Shown here one piece after another: positions 25,568-32,986 of a DNA stretch of 44,993 bases. The notes beneath the pieces were generated by a model, which saw nothing but the letters and a program-made list of their open reading frames with translations, ran no database searches and was not told the origin of the DNA. Made by a program: the position numbers and the translations under genes. This DNA is from Tychonema litorale BBK16 (GTDB lineage: Bacteria; Cyanobacteriota; Cyanobacteriia; Cyanobacteriales; Microcoleaceae). How positions within the stretch are numbered: the first letter of the stretch is position 1; each line of letters begins with the position of its first letter. The stretch spans positions 5,579 to 50,571 of the forward strand of contig NZ_JAKJHX010000028.1 of the NCBI RefSeq assembly GCF_021648855.1, written 5' to 3'.

Positions 25568-25675
25568 TCAGACATCGATACCATCCCAAAGTTCTGCGAT
25601 CGGGTGAACTTTGCCGTCTTCTACTTCCTGAAGCGCAATCCGAAGATGGGTGTGCCTATCAATTTTATTAGATTG
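25568..25675 (-). pseudogene. C-terminal remnant of a small protein gene
   Basis: After the stop of the DUF6887-like gene the same minus frame continues as QSNKIDRHTHLRIALQEVED, then GKVHPIAELWDGIDV and TGA. The text is protein-like, with an end resembling small antitoxin-type proteins, but there is no start codon with a ribosome site. It is probably the tail of a broken gene. Confidence 0.35.
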
Positions 25676-25891
25676 CTAACTATTGCTATTTCTTGCCACT
25701 TCTAACTTGCTGCGAATTGCAGCTTGAACTTTCTCATCAAAATCAGGATCGCCGGGACTTGCAATAATTCTCAGCGGATGCTGATTAATTCTGTCTAAAT
25801 ACGCCTGAAAAGCGACTCGATTTCCACGATGTTTAAGAAAATACTGTTTCAATTCACTATTGGACATTGCATTATAGTTAACTTGGCTCAT
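25676..25891 (-). CDS. Small protein, DUF6887-like
   Basis: The product is 71 residues from the ATG at 25889-25891 (MSQVNYNAMSNSELKQYFLK). The N-terminal NYxAMSxxELKxYxLxHR pattern is that of the DUF6887 proteins of cyanobacteria. A longer form (start 25981) would overlap most of the upstream gene, so the later start is chosen. It overlaps that gene by 14 bases, so the pair is translationally coupled. Such pairs look like toxin-antitoxin modules in size and arrangement, but I know of no proof of activity. Confidence 0.6.
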   Translation of the reverse strand: MSQVNYNAMSNSELKQYFLKHRGNRVAFQAYLDRINQHPLRIIASPGDPDFDEKVQAAIRSKLEVARNSNS

Positions 25892-26066
25892 CAGCAAACT
25901 CCCCACTGGGTAAAATTTGGAACTCAAGCTCTTCATCGTACCCAGCCAATATGTATACGTTACGAGTTCTATCGTCAACACAAATAAGATGTATGGGCTG
26001 AAGCATTGTGTACGTCAGTTGATAACAGATGTGATATAAACTCTTTAGCTGGCCAGCCGTAGGCAT
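25878..26066 (-). CDS. Small protein, DUF6888-like
   Basis: The 62-residue protein has the pattern LYHICYQLTYTMLQPIHLI, then CVDDRTRNVYILAG, as in the DUF6888 proteins of cyanobacteria, which are usually next to DUF6887 genes. It is the upstream member of the overlapping pair. No catalytic motif is evident. Confidence 0.6.
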   Translation of the reverse strand: MPTAGQLKSLYHICYQLTYTMLQPIHLICVDDRTRNVYILAGYDEELEFQILPSGEFADEPS

Positions 26067-26138
26067 TGGTCAATTACTCCACCTAATGTTTATATTAACA
26101 GATAAGTCAAGGAAAATTGTATATTTCTAGATACCACT

Positions 26139-26738
26139 TCACTTTAACAAAATTAATTCCGCTGCTACAGGCAAATGATCGGATTCTGTTGCCTCTAAAA
26201 CCGAACTAGATTTAGCACCCCAATGCTGTGAATACCAAATATAATCAATGCGACAAACCGGATAGGTTATTTTCAAGTTAAACCTTTTCGCAAAAAAACC
26301 GTGAGGCCACGTAAAACCAAATCCAAATCCAGATTTCAGGAAAGCATCTTCCAAGACTTTTTGCAGATTGTAGTAGTCTTGAGTTTCGTCTGTCATATTA
26401 AAGTCGCCCGCGACAATTACTGGCAAAGTTTCTTGCTGCACTCTCTCTACTAAATCTTGAATTTCTGGAGCGCGTTTGACATATTTATACACTGGCATTC
26501 CGACAAAAGGCAACTTTTTAGATCTCCCAAACCACGGCCCAGTTGCTTGCATATTATAAATGACTATTTCTTGTTGGTTGAATTTAATAATTGCTCGCTG
26601 CTGAGTTTCTGGATGATTGGCTAAGTGCAATATGTCGCTCGATAAAATTGGATATTTACTGATAATTCCTACAGGCGGAGTGTCTATATAGCTGTAAGCA
26701 CAAAAAATTACACCTTGTTTTAAGTATCGGTGAATCAT
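26139..26738 (-). pseudogene. Endonuclease/exonuclease/phosphatase-fold gene lacking its N-terminus
   Basis: The 199-residue frame has the C-terminal half of the EEP fold: PVIVAGDFNMTDET (GDFN), CRIDYIWYS and SDHLPVAAEL, which hold the catalytic Asp/Asn and Asp-His residues. The first part, with the metal-binding Asn and Glu of the family, is absent: the frame begins in the GIISKYPI region. It starts 14 bases after the stop of the Dnd-associated gene. The likely history is that insertion of the upstream module removed the 5' end. A full-length enzyme would be about 300 residues. Confidence 0.65.
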
Positions 26739-26751
26739 AATTTTAGTTAAC

Positions 26752-27222
26752 TCAGAATAAGAATTTGCTTAAATCGAATTCTTCATTTGACCGATGTTGA
26801 TTGTCTCTTTCAGAAATTAAAAACAACAAAAGGCGATCGGTATAATCTGCTGCACCCCGAAACTCTTCTCGCAAAATTTCCAGTCCGCCATTAGCATATT
26901 CTTCAAAAATTTGCAATCGTTCTGCTTCCACTTTTTCGTCGAGATGGGAAAGAATTTGAGGATTTTTGGTTTCGGTGATCGCAATTAACTTAATCGCCAT
27001 ATCATAACCTCTTGATACAAAAATATCAAGATCAATGGAACCGGGTTCTCGTTTAGAAATTTCCACCAAAGGCAAGCGTTTTTTCCGCTTATTTCCCAGG
27101 GATGCGGCGAAGGCGATAACATCAGCGTAAGTCTGGAAAGGTGAGGATTTGTGTTCTGATGAAATTAATGATTTAACTAAATCGGCTTTATCTTTAGCAA
27201 TTCTAATTCTGTTCGTAGCCAT
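26752..27222 (-). CDS. Dnd system-associated small protein (protein 4 type)
   Basis: The 156-residue protein (MATNRIRIAKDKADLVKSLI, then FQTYADVIAFAASLGNKRKK) matches what I recall of the 'dnd system-associated protein 4' family, which occurs next to phosphorothioation genes. It is helical, with a central GSIDLDIFVSRGYD and an acidic end (NEEFDLSKFLF). No enzyme motif is seen. It follows the MazG-like gene by 69 bases on the same strand and probably belongs to the same transcript. The family assignment is from memory of the pattern, not from a search. Confidence 0.65.
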   Translation of the reverse strand: MATNRIRIAKDKADLVKSLISSEHKSSPFQTYADVIAFAASLGNKRKKRLPLVEISKREPGSIDLDIFVSRGYDMAIKLIAITETKNPQILSHLDEKVEAERLQIFEEYANGGLEILREEFRGAADYTDRLLLFLISERDNQHRSNEEFDLSKFLF

Positions 27223-27291
27223 TACAATTAATCTGTAGTTTCTAACTATTATACACTGCTTAATATTCCGACTTTTAGAGAAGTGGAGAAT

Positions 27292-27630
27292 TTAGTTGTC
27301 ATCTTCAATGCTTAATGTCCGCAACAGCATGATTTTTTGTCCAAAACCGCCCCGGTTTTCCCGGCGCTTGGCTTGTGCATCCAAAATGCGATCGCCCGAA
27401 ATACCATAACTTAGCATCAGTGCATCTATCACCTCATACAAATCAGCCAATTCCGCCACCAACTCATTCTCGTTAGCCTCCGCCACTTCCGTCGCTTCTT
27501 CAATCAATTTCAGTCGCAAAGCTTGACGATATGCTGCCTGTGATAAAATTACCACCTCGCATTCATTTCCACTTTGTCGGATAATTTCAGGAATGCGATC
27601 GCGCACCAACTTATTATGCTCTTTTTCCAT
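27292..27630 (-). CDS. MazG/phosphoribosyl-ATP pyrophosphohydrolase-like protein
   Basis: The protein is 112 residues from the ATG at 27628-27630, which is preceded by AAGGAG at good spacing; the longer frame to 27669 has no such site. HNKLVRDRIPEIIRQSG is the hallmark start of the short PRA-PH/MazG-like family, and the metal-binding helices are EEATEVAEA and ELADLYEVIDAL (E-x2/3-E with E-x2-D). These enzymes split nucleoside triphosphates or related compounds. Its place within the Dnd-linked module, between the ATPase and the Dnd-associated gene, suggests a defence role such as clearing modified nucleotides, which is inference. Confidence 0.8.
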   Translation of the reverse strand: MEKEHNKLVRDRIPEIIRQSGNECEVVILSQAAYRQALRLKLIEEATEVAEANENELVAELADLYEVIDALMLSYGISGDRILDAQAKRRENRGGFGQKIMLLRTLSIEDDN

Positions 27631-27702
27631 TTCAAACACTCCTTTAACCTTAACTAAAAGTTTCCCCAAATATCGGTTTCCAAAACCTGCGTAATTGCCG
27701 AA

Positions 27703-29769
27703 CTAGAAGCCATAATCCACCTCTACAATTTCTGTGTATTCAAACTCATTTGGACTTTGCTTAACCAAAGGATAGCGCGTTCCACCCAATTCGATCGCAT
27801 CTTCTTCACAATCAGGCTTCGGAGAATTGTACACAAGTACATATTCTCTCCCAGTGCAACTTTCCATTTCTCGCTCAACTTCTCCGCGCCACTGAGTTTT
27901 TGTCACCAGAATAATTAATTGATTCGCCAATTTTGGTAATTTATTGGCAATTTGCTTGCGATAAATCTCATCCAAACTGCCAAAGGGAGAATCCATCACA
28001 ATCGGAAACGTACTGCTATCCGGGCCCATCAAAGTATTTTGTTGACTCCACTCTCGCACGCCGTCGATAATCCCGCCAATAAACGATAAACTGAGAATTT
28101 GATTTTCCCCCGTAGAAGCAGCAACCAAAGCTTCTTTTCCCGACGTATTTTCTACCAATGTTAGTTCATATTTATCGCTCAATTTGGGTGTATAAGGAGT
28201 GAAAGAAATTTGACTAAAAATATCCTGTACTCGCTTTTCTAACTGAGAACAAAATTGTTTTTCTAAACGCGATCGCACTTCAATCAGGCGATCGATCGCA
28301 TCTTGAGTTGCAGCAATCCGGCGCTGAGCCAATATTTGCCTTTCCTCATTCATTTGCTGCTTGTCAATTTGCTTGTCCAAAGCCGCCACCTGCGCGCTAA
28401 AACTCTCAATCTGCTGCTGGTTAGAGCCAGTTTCTCGGTGTAAATTGCCAATTTTTGCCTCAATTTCATCCAAGCGCTTTTGCAAGCCGCTGACATCGCC
28501 GTCAGGAAAATTTCTCAGCTTGTTGTGAATATCATCTAACTGGTTTTCCACCCTAGAAAGTTCGGTTCGGCTGCGATGAAGATTGGCTTGATGACTGTCA
28601 ATTTCCGACCAAAAATCAGCCACTTGGTGATCGATTTGATTGACGCGATCGCTCATCCGAATAGTAGTTTCTTCCACATCACCAACTCCCGCCTTATCCA
28701 TCCAACTACTAACATTTTTCTTGGCTTCCGAACCCTCGATTAATTCCGCACCGCAGATACACCGTTCCGTGGCTAATAACTCTGCCAAAAACGGTCGCTG
28801 AATCCCCGAAAGCAGCGAGCCACATTCCCGTAAATCTTTAAAAATAACTTTAAATTCTGCCGCTGCATCTAACATAAATACTCCGTAAGCTCGCATGGAA
28901 ATTGTTCGTCTAAGAGCATCTGTAGCCTGGGCAATTTGTTGCTTAAATAAATCTTGCTGCATTTCCAATTCGTCTCGCAACTTTTGTAATTCCGCAGCAC
29001 CGCTAAGTTCTAACAAGTTACCATTAACTGCTTTTTTTACATCTCCATGGTTCACCAATTCCTGCTCAATCTCTACTTGTCTAATCGAAAGTTGCTCAAC
29101 TTCTTCCTCAAATTTTTGCTTCTCTCTTAAAAGTTGCTTTGTTTCTGGATTCCCAATTAGTTTTAAATCTGTCTCTAGAGATTTTTTGGCTTCTCCCAAA
29201 TGTCTGACAGACCGATTCAATACTTCCACACCTAGTAATTCCTTAGTCGCTTCAGCAATTTCAGCCTTCTTGTCATGGCGAACAATTTGCTCGATTCGCT
29301 CACCATCAAAAAAGAAATATTGATGCAAACTTTTCGGCAAAATTCGCCCAATAATATCATCAGGATGTTGAAAAGGTGGCATCCAGCGGCCTTCATCTCC
29401 CGCTACCTGCATAAACAGTTCGCTTTGGGTATGTTCTACGGTATTTTCACTTTTGTAGGCGCGACAAAGTCGTTTTACTTGGTAGCGCTTGTTGTCGTGT
29501 TCAAATATAAGTTCTGCCCAACAAGCTACTCCTTTTCCTATTTCTGCTTCAGTCAGAGCGCGTTTGTTTACTAACTGTTCAACTGCTGCAAAAGCGGCAC
29601 TAAATTCCTCGTATAATACCCAAGTAAAAGCATTCATTAGTGCAGTTTTTCCAGCACCGTTATTGCCATGAATTACTGTAGTATTCTGCCGACCAAAGGC
29701 TAGTTTAATTTCAGGGGTTTTTCCATAAAATTGACGAAAGTTACAAAGAGTAATTGAGATTAGTTTCAT
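27703..29769 (-). CDS. Second DndD-like SMC/Rad50-type ATPase
   Basis: The 688-residue protein has Walker A GNNGAGKT (35-42), FFFDGE (152-157, the same motif as FLFDGE of DndD), coiled coils (about 190-290 and 370-520), a CIC-G motif at 337-340 and Walker B IVMDSPFGSLD near the C-terminus. It is thus related to DndD but clearly distinct, and the CxC pair might form a zinc-hook-like or metal site. It overlaps the 91-residue gene by four bases (ATGA), and the helicase lies upstream. It probably acts as the motor or scaffold of the associated restriction module rather than in modification. Confidence 0.85.
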   Translation of the reverse strand: MKLISITLCNFRQFYGKTPEIKLAFGRQNTTVIHGNNGAGKTALMNAFTWVLYEEFSAAFAAVEQLVNKRALTEAEIGKGVACWAELIFEHDNKRYQVKRLCRAYKSENTVEHTQSELFMQVAGDEGRWMPPFQHPDDIIGRILPKSLHQYFFFDGERIEQIVRHDKKAEIAEATKELLGVEVLNRSVRHLGEAKKSLETDLKLIGNPETKQLLREKQKFEEEVEQLSIRQVEIEQELVNHGDVKKAVNGNLLELSGAAELQKLRDELEMQQDLFKQQIAQATDALRRTISMRAYGVFMLDAAAEFKVIFKDLRECGSLLSGIQRPFLAELLATERCICGAELIEGSEAKKNVSSWMDKAGVGDVEETTIRMSDRVNQIDHQVADFWSEIDSHQANLHRSRTELSRVENQLDDIHNKLRNFPDGDVSGLQKRLDEIEAKIGNLHRETGSNQQQIESFSAQVAALDKQIDKQQMNEERQILAQRRIAATQDAIDRLIEVRSRLEKQFCSQLEKRVQDIFSQISFTPYTPKLSDKYELTLVENTSGKEALVAASTGENQILSLSFIGGIIDGVREWSQQNTLMGPDSSTFPIVMDSPFGSLDEIYRKQIANKLPKLANQLIILVTKTQWRGEVEREMESCTGREYVLVYNSPKPDCEEDAIELGGTRYPLVKQSPNEFEYTEIVEVDYGF

Positions 29770-30041
29770 ACAATTGCTTCCTTAATGATTTTCAAAATGT
29801 CATCGTTGATATGGCGGGGAGCTCTCATATATAACTTATCTTTTTCAACTTCCAATACTCGCTCAATAATTTGCCGTACTTCCGACGGTGCGCTAGTGAT
29901 TGGTTCTTGGACATCGCTCAAATCGTTGTCAGTTTGATAAGAAGAACGCTTTTCTGCTAAAATGCTTCTTGATATTGATACGATCGCACTATCTTCATAT
30001 TTAAATGGTACAATCAGACTTTGACTCAGATTATCAGTCAT
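29766..30041 (-). CDS. Small protein coupled to the DndD-like ATPase
   Basis: The 91-residue protein has an unstructured middle and a well-formed end (VRQIIERVLEVEKDKLY, then DDILKIIKEAIV). It does not show the pattern of DndE, although size and place between helicase and ATPase invite that thought. The four-base overlap with the ATPase start implies a tightly linked pair, so it is likely a small subunit of that ATPase. It lies 88 bases after the helicase. Confidence 0.65.
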   Translation of the reverse strand: MTDNLSQSLIVPFKYEDSAIVSISRSILAEKRSSYQTDNDLSDVQEPITSAPSEVRQIIERVLEVEKDKLYMRAPRHINDDILKIIKEAIV

Positions 30042-30129
30042 ATTTTTGAACTAATCTTAAAAACGAGTAGCTAAAACTGCGATCGCACAATTTATATATT
30101 TCCTAAAATAAACCGAACCTGAATAAATG

Positions 30130-31545
30130 TCAAATGTCTAATAGCCCGTACCGTCTCTGAATTTGCAGCAATTTCACCCTAGCTTCTCCAGCATTGTCAG
30201 CCAAATCAGCAAATTCTAAGAACCGCCTCAATTCCCTTCGCAGTAAATTGCGTTCCACTTCTATCGTCTCCCTTCCCAAATCAGGCGGCAAAACTATCAT
30301 GTCAAATAAAGTAGCCCTTTCCTTCCCTGGATGTGGCCGCAAAATCCGCCCGCGACGCTGAATAAATTGGCGCGGATTGCTGCTGCTGGCTAAAATTACA
30401 GCATTACGAATTGCGGGAATGTCAACGCCCTCATCTAAACACCGAATCGCTACCAAACCTTGCAATTCTCCACTTTCAAATTGTAGGCGCAATCGTTCTC
30501 TTTCTTCTAAAGGAGTAGATGCAGTATAAGTGTTAACTCGGTATCCTAGTTCTGAACCGAGTAACTTGGCGGTTTCTGTTAATTGGCGGTTGTTATTTTT
30601 GCGGGTTCTTTCTTCGATTGCACCGTCGCCGCAGTAAAATAAAGTGTGTGTAGTATCGAGACGGTTACTCATTAATTCTCGTAAAGCTATTAATTTATTT
30701 GCCGCCGCCCCAATTAACCTAGCCCGTTGCATTAATAGAGGTGTTAAAGCATCATTATTTTCTGCTTGTTCATCGCCCGAAAGTGCCCAGCCAATTTTTT
30801 TAGTTAAATAGGAGTATTTGCGGGTTTCGGCTTCCGTCAATTCTACTAAAATGGGATAGTATAAATAATGTACCAATGCTTTTTGACGGATGGCATCGGC
30901 TAAGGTGAGTTCTGGCTGCAAAACTGGGCCAAAATAATCTAAAATAGCCTCTGTTCCCTGTTCATCAAAATGCCTTTCGGGTGTGGCGGAAAGGGCGAGA
31001 CGTAGCCCAATATTCCGGGGTAAACTTTGTCCTAGACGGGGCGCGCCTAAGTTGTGAACTTCGTCTCCAATAATTAAAGTTTTTTCTGGTAGATAGCGCA
31101 GTTGCGATCGCAAACTATCTCCCATTAAGGTAGCATTAGTAGTGATAATTGTCAAAAATGTACGCGCGGCGCAGCTATCCCGTAGGGAATCGCCCGCTCG
31201 GACTTCATACAAACCCGCAGCTAGTTTATTTTGCCAACTGTGGGCGCTATCAAAAGCCAAAATAGGTTTCAAACCAAATTTTTCTGATTCACGCGCCCAC
31301 TGATTCACCAAGTGGCAATAGGGGCAAATTACTAGCAGGACTTGCAGGTTAATTTTTTGATATAATTCAGTTGCGATCGCCAGTGCAGTAATCGTCTTAC
31401 CACTACCAGTCGCCATCTTCAGCGTACCGCGTCCATTATTTGCAAACCAATTAGCCACAGCTTCTTGTTGGTACTGCCGCAATTGCAGCGATGGTGGCAT
31501 TCTCGGAAACCCAAATTGCGAATTATTGGCTGTTGAGTGATTCAC
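30130..31545 (-). CDS. Superfamily-2 helicase, Dnd-linked restriction enzyme type
   Basis: The 471-residue protein has the SF2 motifs in order: Q-like LRQYQQEAV, Walker A MATGSGKT (44-51), DEVH in IIGDEVHNLG, SATP in LALSATPERH, and motif VI QFIQRRGRILRP. The layout resembles the XPB/Rad25-like helicases and the family named 'DNA phosphorothioation system restriction enzyme' (TIGR04095, recalled, not searched). No nuclease motif can be seen, so cutting would need a partner. It opens the minus-strand module that ends with the Dnd-associated protein. An AAATCA-rich region precedes its ATG. Confidence 0.85.
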   Translation of the reverse strand: MNHSTANNSQFGFPRMPPSLQLRQYQQEAVANWFANNGRGTLKMATGSGKTITALAIATELYQKINLQVLLVICPYCHLVNQWARESEKFGLKPILAFDSAHSWQNKLAAGLYEVRAGDSLRDSCAARTFLTIITTNATLMGDSLRSQLRYLPEKTLIIGDEVHNLGAPRLGQSLPRNIGLRLALSATPERHFDEQGTEAILDYFGPVLQPELTLADAIRQKALVHYLYYPILVELTEAETRKYSYLTKKIGWALSGDEQAENNDALTPLLMQRARLIGAAANKLIALRELMSNRLDTTHTLFYCGDGAIEERTRKNNNRQLTETAKLLGSELGYRVNTYTASTPLEERERLRLQFESGELQGLVAIRCLDEGVDIPAIRNAVILASSSNPRQFIQRRGRILRPHPGKERATLFDMIVLPPDLGRETIEVERNLLRRELRRFLEFADLADNAGEARVKLLQIQRRYGLLDI

Positions 31546-31668
31546 CTTTAAATGCCATTAGATGCAAAATTACCCTGATTCAACTGTAACTCATTTCTAA
31601 CTAAAACTTAACAGCTCAAACATTTTTGACGGAGATTGAATTAACATTACCATAAGCCATTAATCCCT

Positions 31669-32112
31669 CTAAAAATTTAGATCGCTGTCGGCTTCCCAAT
31701 CAGCACAACTCTCAGATTCCACACCAGTAGGGTGCATCGCACAAACCAACAAATTTCCCCCATAAACTTGACCATGATAGTTGCTACAACCACGACAAGC
31801 CGGCTGCTGAGTTGGTGAAGGGTCTACATAAGTCACAAAAGACGAATCTATGTCGCCAATATTGGAATCGAAGTCGCGATAAACCTCAATTATCGGTTCT
31901 ATTAATTCATTTAAATAACCATCAAATTCACTAAAATAACCATCAATGTCATTGATCAGATTATTTTGTATTTGTTCTGTAAACTCTTCCGACATCTTTG
32001 CCAAAACGTCTACCATTTCAGCAAACTCTTCGTTCATATCGCTGAAAAAATGCTCTACTTCAGAAGCAGCATTTTCCATTACTTCAAATAACTCTTTTGA
32101 CCAATCTTCCAT
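31669..32112 (-). CDS. Acidic protein with C-terminal cysteine cluster
   Basis: The 147-residue protein is very acidic and helical over residues 1-95. The last 45 residues carry CRGCSNYHGQ, then CAMHP and SCADWE: four cysteines and two histidines that could bind zinc or an iron-sulfur cluster. I have seen such tails in small cyanobacterial proteins of unknown role. It is probably not part of the Dnd module, since its own start is 120 bases upstream of the helicase and its composition differs. Confidence 0.6.
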   Translation of the reverse strand: MEDWSKELFEVMENAASEVEHFFSDMNEEFAEMVDVLAKMSEEFTEQIQNNLINDIDGYFSEFDGYLNELIEPIIEVYRDFDSNIGDIDSSFVTYVDPSPTQQPACRGCSNYHGQVYGGNLLVCAMHPTGVESESCADWEADSDLNF

Positions 32113-32256
32113 GAATTTTCAAGCCTACTATTGAAAATATTAAACAGGCTAGTGGAGACAGCCTCATCAGAACTGCTGACACCCTACTCTCAATTCTATT
32201 CTATTACTTATTACCCGATTTCCATCCACATCTGATTTGAAATTATCTGGAGATAT

Positions 32257-32294
32257 TCAAAAAGGGAACCCAAGAGCTTAACTCCTAGTTCCCT
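32257..32294 (-). terminator. Rho-independent terminator after the 127-residue gene
   Basis: On the minus strand AGGGAAC pairs with GTTCCCT, with a further AGGAG/CTCTT inner stem, followed by TTTTTGAA. It lies 28 bases past the stop at 32322. Confidence 0.75.
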
Positions 32295-32321
32295 CAATGA
32301 CTCGCGGGAGCTTTTTCTAGC

Positions 32322-32705
32322 TTAATCTCGCTTCAGCCGCCGCAATTCGTCTTGTAAATTCTGCACTTGTTCACGCAGCTTGTCTACGCCGCCAGCATCT
32401 TTAGTATCTTTTCCTGAAGAATCTTCTTCTTCAGAAACAATTTCAATCCGGCGCGGTTCAGTGCTTTTTTGCTCTCCGGCTGCTTCCACTGGGGGTGGTT
32501 GCTGCTGAGCTTGTTGCACCATATCATCAACAAAGCGACGAGCTTCTTCGGTGGACATCTCGCCCCGCTTCACCAATTCGTCAGCCAGCTTTTCAGCTTC
32601 ACCGCGCAACTCATTTAGCTTGCTACCTGCTTTTTCGCCAGCGTAGGAAGCTAGCCCAACGCCCAGGTAAACTGCTTTTTGTAAAATATCTCCAAAACCA
32701 GGCAT
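32322..32705 (-). CDS. Phasin-like small protein
   Basis: The 127-residue protein has a short hydrophobic/amphipathic start (GDILQKAVYLGVGLASYAGE), a helical charged middle (ELRGEAEKLADELVKRGEMS, TEEARRFVDDMVQQ), a Pro/Gln-rich linker and a C-terminal heptad coil (VDKLREQVQNLQDELRRLK). This is the layout of cyanobacterial phasin-like proteins. It may bind a hydrophobic surface or partner protein. It begins about 30 bases downstream of the ffs RNA. Confidence 0.7.
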   Translation of the reverse strand: MPGFGDILQKAVYLGVGLASYAGEKAGSKLNELRGEAEKLADELVKRGEMSTEEARRFVDDMVQQAQQQPPPVEAAGEQKSTEPRRIEIVSEEEDSSGKDTKDAGGVDKLREQVQNLQDELRRLKRD

Positions 32706-32737
32706 AGGAACTACACCGCATAAGACTAGGTGAACCG

Positions 32738-32822
32738 GAGACCACGCCTATTACAAGCATCCCGTGTTGCTGCTACCTTCCGGTCCTGACAAGGTTTAGG
32801 CGTTGGAATCGCGTGGGGCCAG
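32738..32822 (-). ncRNA. ffs: Signal recognition particle RNA, small bacterial type
   Basis: On the minus strand the apical hairpin GTCAGGACCGGAAGGTAGCA is the conserved SRP domain IV (GNAR-type loop with the asymmetric AGCA side). The ends CCCCACGC and GCGTGGT pair to close the helix. The length of about 85-95 nt fits the 4.5S-like RNA of cyanobacteria. It binds Ffh and guides membrane-protein synthesis. Ends are set by the closing stem and may be off by several bases. Confidence 0.93.
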
Positions 32823-32848
32823 TTCATTTATGAGTATAACACAGTTAT

Positions 32849-32986
32849 TTATTTTTCAACCACACACCAGTGATAAATTTCCAAAATAAGGCAACCGTTC
32901 TTCACCAGCGGGTATTTAGCCACGATCGCCCTGGCTTCATCCATCGAACCAGCCTCAAACATCAACATAGCTGGTAAATCACCCAT
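32849..32986 (-). CDS. Small protein, YciI-like C-terminal half, coupled to the DUF3685 gene
   Basis: The 45-residue frame starts with an ATG that overlaps the stop of the DUF3685 gene (ATGGGTGA). It reads MGDLPAMLMFEAGSMDEARA, then IVAKYPLVKNGCLILEIYHW. The S-x2-EA-x3-V-x2-(Y/W)P-x-V-K-x-G pattern is the C-terminal part of the YciI-like fold. It is shorter than the family (about 95 residues), so it is either a true short protein made by coupling or a remnant. The ffs gene lies just downstream. Confidence 0.45.
   Translation of the reverse strand: MGDLPAMLMFEAGSMDEARAIVAKYPLVKNGCLILEIYHWCVVEK

Noticed and set aside
29766..30041. The 91-residue protein as DndE
   Set aside because: Its length and residue pattern do not match DndE, and it is coupled to the second ATPase, not to dndD.
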